A stretch of DNA of 46,127 nucleotides from the NCBI GenBank assembly GCA_019694895.1, contig JAIBBA010000010.1, forward strand, positions 1-46,127, written 5' to 3'. The notes below the pieces were generated by a model, which saw only the letters and a list, made by a program, of their open reading frames with translations, was not told where the DNA came from and did not search any database. This stretch comes from Chitinophagales bacterium (lineage in GTDB: Bacteria; Bacteroidota; Bacteroidia; Chitinophagales; BACL12). Position 1 is the stretch's first letter, and every line of letters starts with the position of its first letter. Made by a program: the position numbers and the translations under genes. Below, one piece after another: positions 43,382 through 46,127 of the stretch.

Positions 43382-44314
43382 TTAATGTATTCCTTTTTCA
43401 GTCAGATATCGCTCGGCTTCTAATGCAGCCATACAGCCCGTTCCGGCAGCAGTTATAGCCTGACGATAGTGTTTATCTTGTACATCGCCTGCGGCAAAAA
43501 CCCCTTCAATATTTGTTTTGGTGGTGCCGGCTTTTGTTATGATATATTCCTGTTCATCAAGATCAATCTGATCTTTAAATATTTGTGTATTTGGCTGATG
43601 ACCAATGGCAACAAAAAAACCGGTGATATTGATAACCGTTTCTTCATTCGTTTTGTTGTTGCGAATGCGAATTCCGGTAACAGTTTGATCGCCTAATACT
43701 TCGAGCGTTTCTGAATGCCAATGCACCGTAATATTTGGAGCATTCAGTACGCGTTCCTGCATGATTTTACTTGCTCTGAAACTATCCTTGCGAACAAGCA
43801 TATGTACTTTAGTACATAATTTAGATAAGTAGAGAGCCTCCTCGCATGCAGTATCGCCTCCACCAACCAATGCAACTTCCTGATTGCGGAAAAAGAAGCC
43901 ATCACACACTGCACAGGCACTCACGCCATTTCCGTTCAAACGTTTTTCTGAAGGTAAACCCAGCCATTTTGCGGAGGCACCGGTAGAAATAATTACGGTA
44001 TATGCTTCAATAGATGTGCCGTCATCAAAATGAACCGTTTTTACACGGTCGTTTAATTCAACCCTTGTAGCAATGCCAAATCGCACATCAGTGCCAAATC
44101 TTTCAGCTTGTTTTTTTAAGTCCTCCATTAATTCAGGACCCATGATTCCCTGCGGGTAACCGGGAAAATTCTCAACATCCGTTGTTTGCATTAACTGACC
44201 TCCGGGTTCGATGCCTGTATAAACTACAGGTTGAAGATTAGCTCGTGAAGCATAAATTGCAGCTGTATATCCTGCTGGTCCTGATCCTAAAATGAGGCAT
44301 TTTACTCTTTCCAT
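43382..44314 (-). CDS. trxB: Thioredoxin reductase (NADPH)
   Basis: TrxB transfers electrons from NADPH through FAD to thioredoxin. I start at the ATG at 44314 (MERVKCLILGSGPAGYTAAI), which matches homologues; in-frame ATGs at 44320 and 44350 would only add a short tail. The 310-residue protein has the FAD-binding GSGPAGYTAA, the redox pair CAVCDG (C134 and C137), the NADPH motif GGGDTACEEA and the C-terminal FAD motif FAAGDVQDKHYRQAITAAGTG-like region. It is the first gene of the redox cluster with the peroxidase and bshB1. Confidence 0.95.
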   Translation of the reverse strand: MERVKCLILGSGPAGYTAAIYASRANLQPVVYTGIEPGGQLMQTTDVENFPGYPQGIMGPELMEDLKKQAERFGTDVRFGIATRVELNDRVKTVHFDDGTSIEAYTVIISTGASAKWLGLPSEKRLNGNGVSACAVCDGFFFRNQEVALVGGGDTACEEALYLSKLCTKVHMLVRKDSFRASKIMQERVLNAPNITVHWHSETLEVLGDQTVTGIRIRNNKTNEETVINITGFFVAIGHQPNTQIFKDQIDLDEQEYIITKAGTTKTNIEGVFAAGDVQDKHYRQAITAAGTGCMAALEAERYLTEKGIH

Positions 44315-44476
44315 GTGCATTGATAAATAGGGTGTAAAGGTAAGCAACAAGGCGCTATTTCTCAGGTTTACTAAACACCGGGAAAAGTGAAAAGGTGCAT
44401 AAGTTGTGGTTAATATTCTATGTGTTTACAATGCATATTTGTTAATTAGGGGTTTCTTGACCTTAAAACCCAGTCT

Positions 44477-46015
44477 ATGAAGCTTCGTTACTTGCCCTTA
44501 ATGACGTTGGGACTGTTAATTGGCAGCATCTCAGCGCAAAATGTAGACCATCCTTATGCCTTTGGATTTGGTGCACATTTTATTGATTACAATATTGAAG
44601 ATGACGGTTATACGAAAGACCTTTTCGATAGTGCCGACATCAACGGTGCATGGGTAGCAAATCGATACACGTTTGGCGGTTCCATCAATAATTCTTTTTC
44701 TATGGAAGCATCGTTGGCAGCTGCATCGATTTCAACCATCTCTAAAGGAAATATTCGCGAAACATTTTTATGGTGTGGTGTTGATTTGGGATTGCGGTAT
44801 CAATTTGCAAACGGATACATGCTTCCGCACGATAGTTGGTTTGCGCCCTATCTTGCCGGCGGTGTAGGTGCTAACTATCTCGATTCTGATGATCCTGATG
44901 CCACTACATTATTTCCCGAAGGCGAAATTGCCATCGGCACAAATTTATGGCTCACTCCCATGTTTGGTATCAATTTACAAACAGGCTATACGCATCAATT
45001 CAGTGAAACTGGTTCTGATTATATGCAACATGCAGTCGGTTTGGTAATTCGCTTTGGAAAAGGTGAAGATAAAGATGGTGATGGCATCGCAAATTGGGAA
45101 GATAGTTGTCCGGATAAAGCAGGTATTCCGCTTTTCAACGGATGCCCGGATACCGATAGTGATGGCATCACTGATGCGATGGATGCCTGTCCAACAGAAA
45201 ATGGATTATTGCAATTCAATGGTTGCCCCGATTCCGATAGCGATGGATTGGCTGATAAAGACGATGCCTGCCCTACAGAAAAAGGATTAGCTAAATTCAG
45301 CGGTTGCCCTGACAGTGATAATGATGATATTCCGGATAAAGACGACCGTTGTCCAAAAGACAAAGGCCTGAAAGAATTCAATGGATGCCCCGATTCTGAT
45401 GGCGATGGCATTGCTGATCTTGATGATGCCTGTAAGCAGGAAAAAGGCCTTGCGAAATTTGGCGGATGTCCTGATACTGATGGTGATGGCATCATGGATA
45501 AAGAAGACAGATGTCCTCGCGAACGTGGAGAAATTGCATTGAAAGGATGTCCTGATTCCGATGGCGATGGCGTAGCGGATATAGATGATAAATGTCCGGA
45601 TAAACCGGGAATAAAAGCTACCGGAGGTTGTCCTGTTATTGAGGAAGAAACGAAAAAAGCGATCATTGAAAAAATCAACTTCGCAGCAAAATCAATTCAA
45701 TTTGAATCCGGAAGTGATGTAATCAAAAAATCATCCTATCCTGTTTTGGATCAGATAGTTGCTATTATGATTTTATATCCCGGAACAAACTGGAGCATCG
45801 AAGGACATACTGATGATCAGGGTGATGATAAATTCAATCAGGAACTGAGCGACAAGCGTGCAGCGGCTGTGAAAAATTATTTTGGCAGCAAAGGTGTTGC
45901 CGATGCGAGATTGAGTTCTGCCGGATTTGGCGAGACAAAACCTATTGCCGATAATAAAACTTCAGCCGGACGTGCGCAAAACCGACGCGTGGAAATTAAA
46001 TTGGTGGAACAATAA
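44477..46015 (+). CDS. OmpA-family outer-membrane protein with thrombospondin type 3 repeats
   Basis: The 512-residue protein has a signal peptide (LRYLPLMTLGLLIGSISAQ), an N-terminal beta-barrel (about 20-195), seven 27-residue repeats with Asp-rich calcium-binding motifs (198-386), and a C-terminal OmpA peptidoglycan-binding domain (about 395-512; IEGHTDDQGDDKFNQELSDKRA and AQNRRVEIKLVEQ). The protein is thought to link the outer membrane to the cell wall, with the repeats acting as a calcium-stabilised spacer. It is monocistronic: a 126-base gap lies upstream and a strong terminator downstream. Only a near match to the -7 element (CATATTTG at 44434-44441) was found upstream. Confidence 0.95.
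   Translation: MKLRYLPLMTLGLLIGSISAQNVDHPYAFGFGAHFIDYNIEDDGYTKDLFDSADINGAWVANRYTFGGSINNSFSMEASLAAASISTISKGNIRETFLWCGVDLGLRYQFANGYMLPHDSWFAPYLAGGVGANYLDSDDPDATTLFPEGEIAIGTNLWLTPMFGINLQTGYTHQFSETGSDYMQHAVGLVIRFGKGEDKDGDGIANWEDSCPDKAGIPLFNGCPDTDSDGITDAMDACPTENGLLQFNGCPDSDSDGLADKDDACPTEKGLAKFSGCPDSDNDDIPDKDDRCPKDKGLKEFNGCPDSDGDGIADLDDACKQEKGLAKFGGCPDTDGDGIMDKEDRCPRERGEIALKGCPDSDGDGVADIDDKCPDKPGIKATGGCPVIEEETKKAIIEKINFAAKSIQFESGSDVIKKSSYPVLDQIVAIMILYPGTNWSIEGHTDDQGDDKFNQELSDKRAAAVKNYFGSKGVADARLSSAGFGETKPIADNKTSAGRAQNRRVEIKLVEQ
45068..45634 (+). repeat. Seven tandem 81-base coding repeats (thrombospondin type 3 units)
   Basis: Seven consecutive units of 27 codons each follow the pattern DxDxDGxxDxxDxCPxxxGxxxxxGCP. 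The spacing is exact through all units. Unit 4 has DSDNDDIPDKDD with one glycine lost, and unit 5 reads DACKQEK, losing the Pro after the first Cys. The DNA of the units has diverged, so it is an old repeat rather than a recent expansion. Confidence 0.92.
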
Positions 46016-46038
46016 ATATTCAATAATTTAATCACTAT

Positions 46039-46072
46039 AAATGCCTGCTTATTTTGAGCGGGCATTTTTTTT
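46039..46072 (+). terminator. Rho-independent terminator after the OmpA-family gene
   Basis: A 10-bp stem (46039-46048 with 46058-46067, one T-G wobble) with a 9-base loop is followed by a T run to 46072. It lies between convergent genes and may serve both, with a shorter T tract on the minus strand. Confidence 0.83.
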
Positions 46073-46127
46073 ATTCGTAGCCGAAATGTTTTAGCCCTCT
46101 ATCGTCATTTTTCCAGTTCTCACGAAC
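46071..46127 (-). CDS. C-terminal end of an unidentified protein (partial at the right edge)
   Basis: The minus strand is open from the edge to a TAA at 46071-46073 and encodes the last 18 residues VRENWKNDDRGLKHFGYE. The stop is directly beside the terminator of the convergent OmpA-family gene, as expected of a real gene end, and the composition is protein-like. The fragment is too short for me to identify the family. Confidence 0.5.
   Translation of the reverse strand, partial: VRENWKNDDRGLKHFGYE

Noticed and set aside
45068..45634. Regular 81-base repeats considered as a CRISPR-like or recent repeat array
   Set aside because: The units are in frame, encode thrombospondin type 3 repeats and are diverged at DNA level, with no spacer structure.
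45019..45678. A 219-codon minus-strand open frame
   Set aside because: It is the antisense of the seven repeats of the OmpA-family gene; its Ser/Pro-rich repeats mirror the Asp-rich coding repeats.

Overview
The window looks like chromosomal DNA of a member of the Bacteroidota; I cannot assign a class with confidence. The evidence is the repeated promoter element TAnnTTTG (twice with a TTG exactly 20 bases upstream), a TonB receptor / T9SS-type secreted protein / PorV-like barrel trio, a bacillithiol gene, an Ala/Glu-tailed S16 protein, an OmpA protein with thrombospondin type 3 repeats, and scarce Shine-Dalgarno sequences. Most genes have clear housekeeping homologues. No tRNA, rRNA, CRISPR array, integrase or insertion sequence was seen, and no gene-free stretch exceeds about 170 bases.

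Layout. 1-4230 (minus): a lipid/translation operon, DUF177 (YceD-like) - rpmF - fabH - efp - accB - accC (accC runs off the left edge). 4357-7245: pdxA (minus) divergent from rsmA and a D-2-hydroxyacid dehydrogenase (plus). 7369-16063 (plus): outer-membrane trio of a large TonB-dependent receptor, a 1291-residue secreted protein with a T9SS-like C-terminal domain, and a PorV/PorQ-family barrel, closed by a strong hairpin terminator. 16138-22499: greA, a HIT protein, ruvC (minus), an LPG-synthase-TM-like membrane protein, a DUF3108 protein, an LD-carboxypeptidase (minus) and metG.

22664-38220 (plus) is the most unusual region: thirteen tightly packed genes for an exported polysaccharide. They encode an outer-membrane export protein with SLBB domains, a Wzz-like chain-length protein, an MBOAT acyltransferase with an SGNH partner, a Wzx-like flippase, a Wzy/ligase-like membrane protein, one family 2 glycosyltransferase, a cytoplasmic beta-propeller-like protein and five sulfotransferase-like proteins. 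There is no initiating sugar-phosphate transferase and no sugar-nucleotide gene. I infer a decoration-and-export module for a heavily sulfated and O-acylated surface glycan whose backbone is largely built elsewhere.

38221-46127: a CLC chloride channel/antiporter (minus), the rpsP-rimM-trmD-rplS translation operon with two terminator-like hairpins in unexpected places (the rpsP leader and the rimM coding sequence), a thiol-redox cluster trxB - glutathione peroxidase - bshB1 (minus), an OmpA-family protein with seven 27-residue calcium-binding-type repeats, and the last 18 codons of an unidentified minus-strand gene at the right edge.
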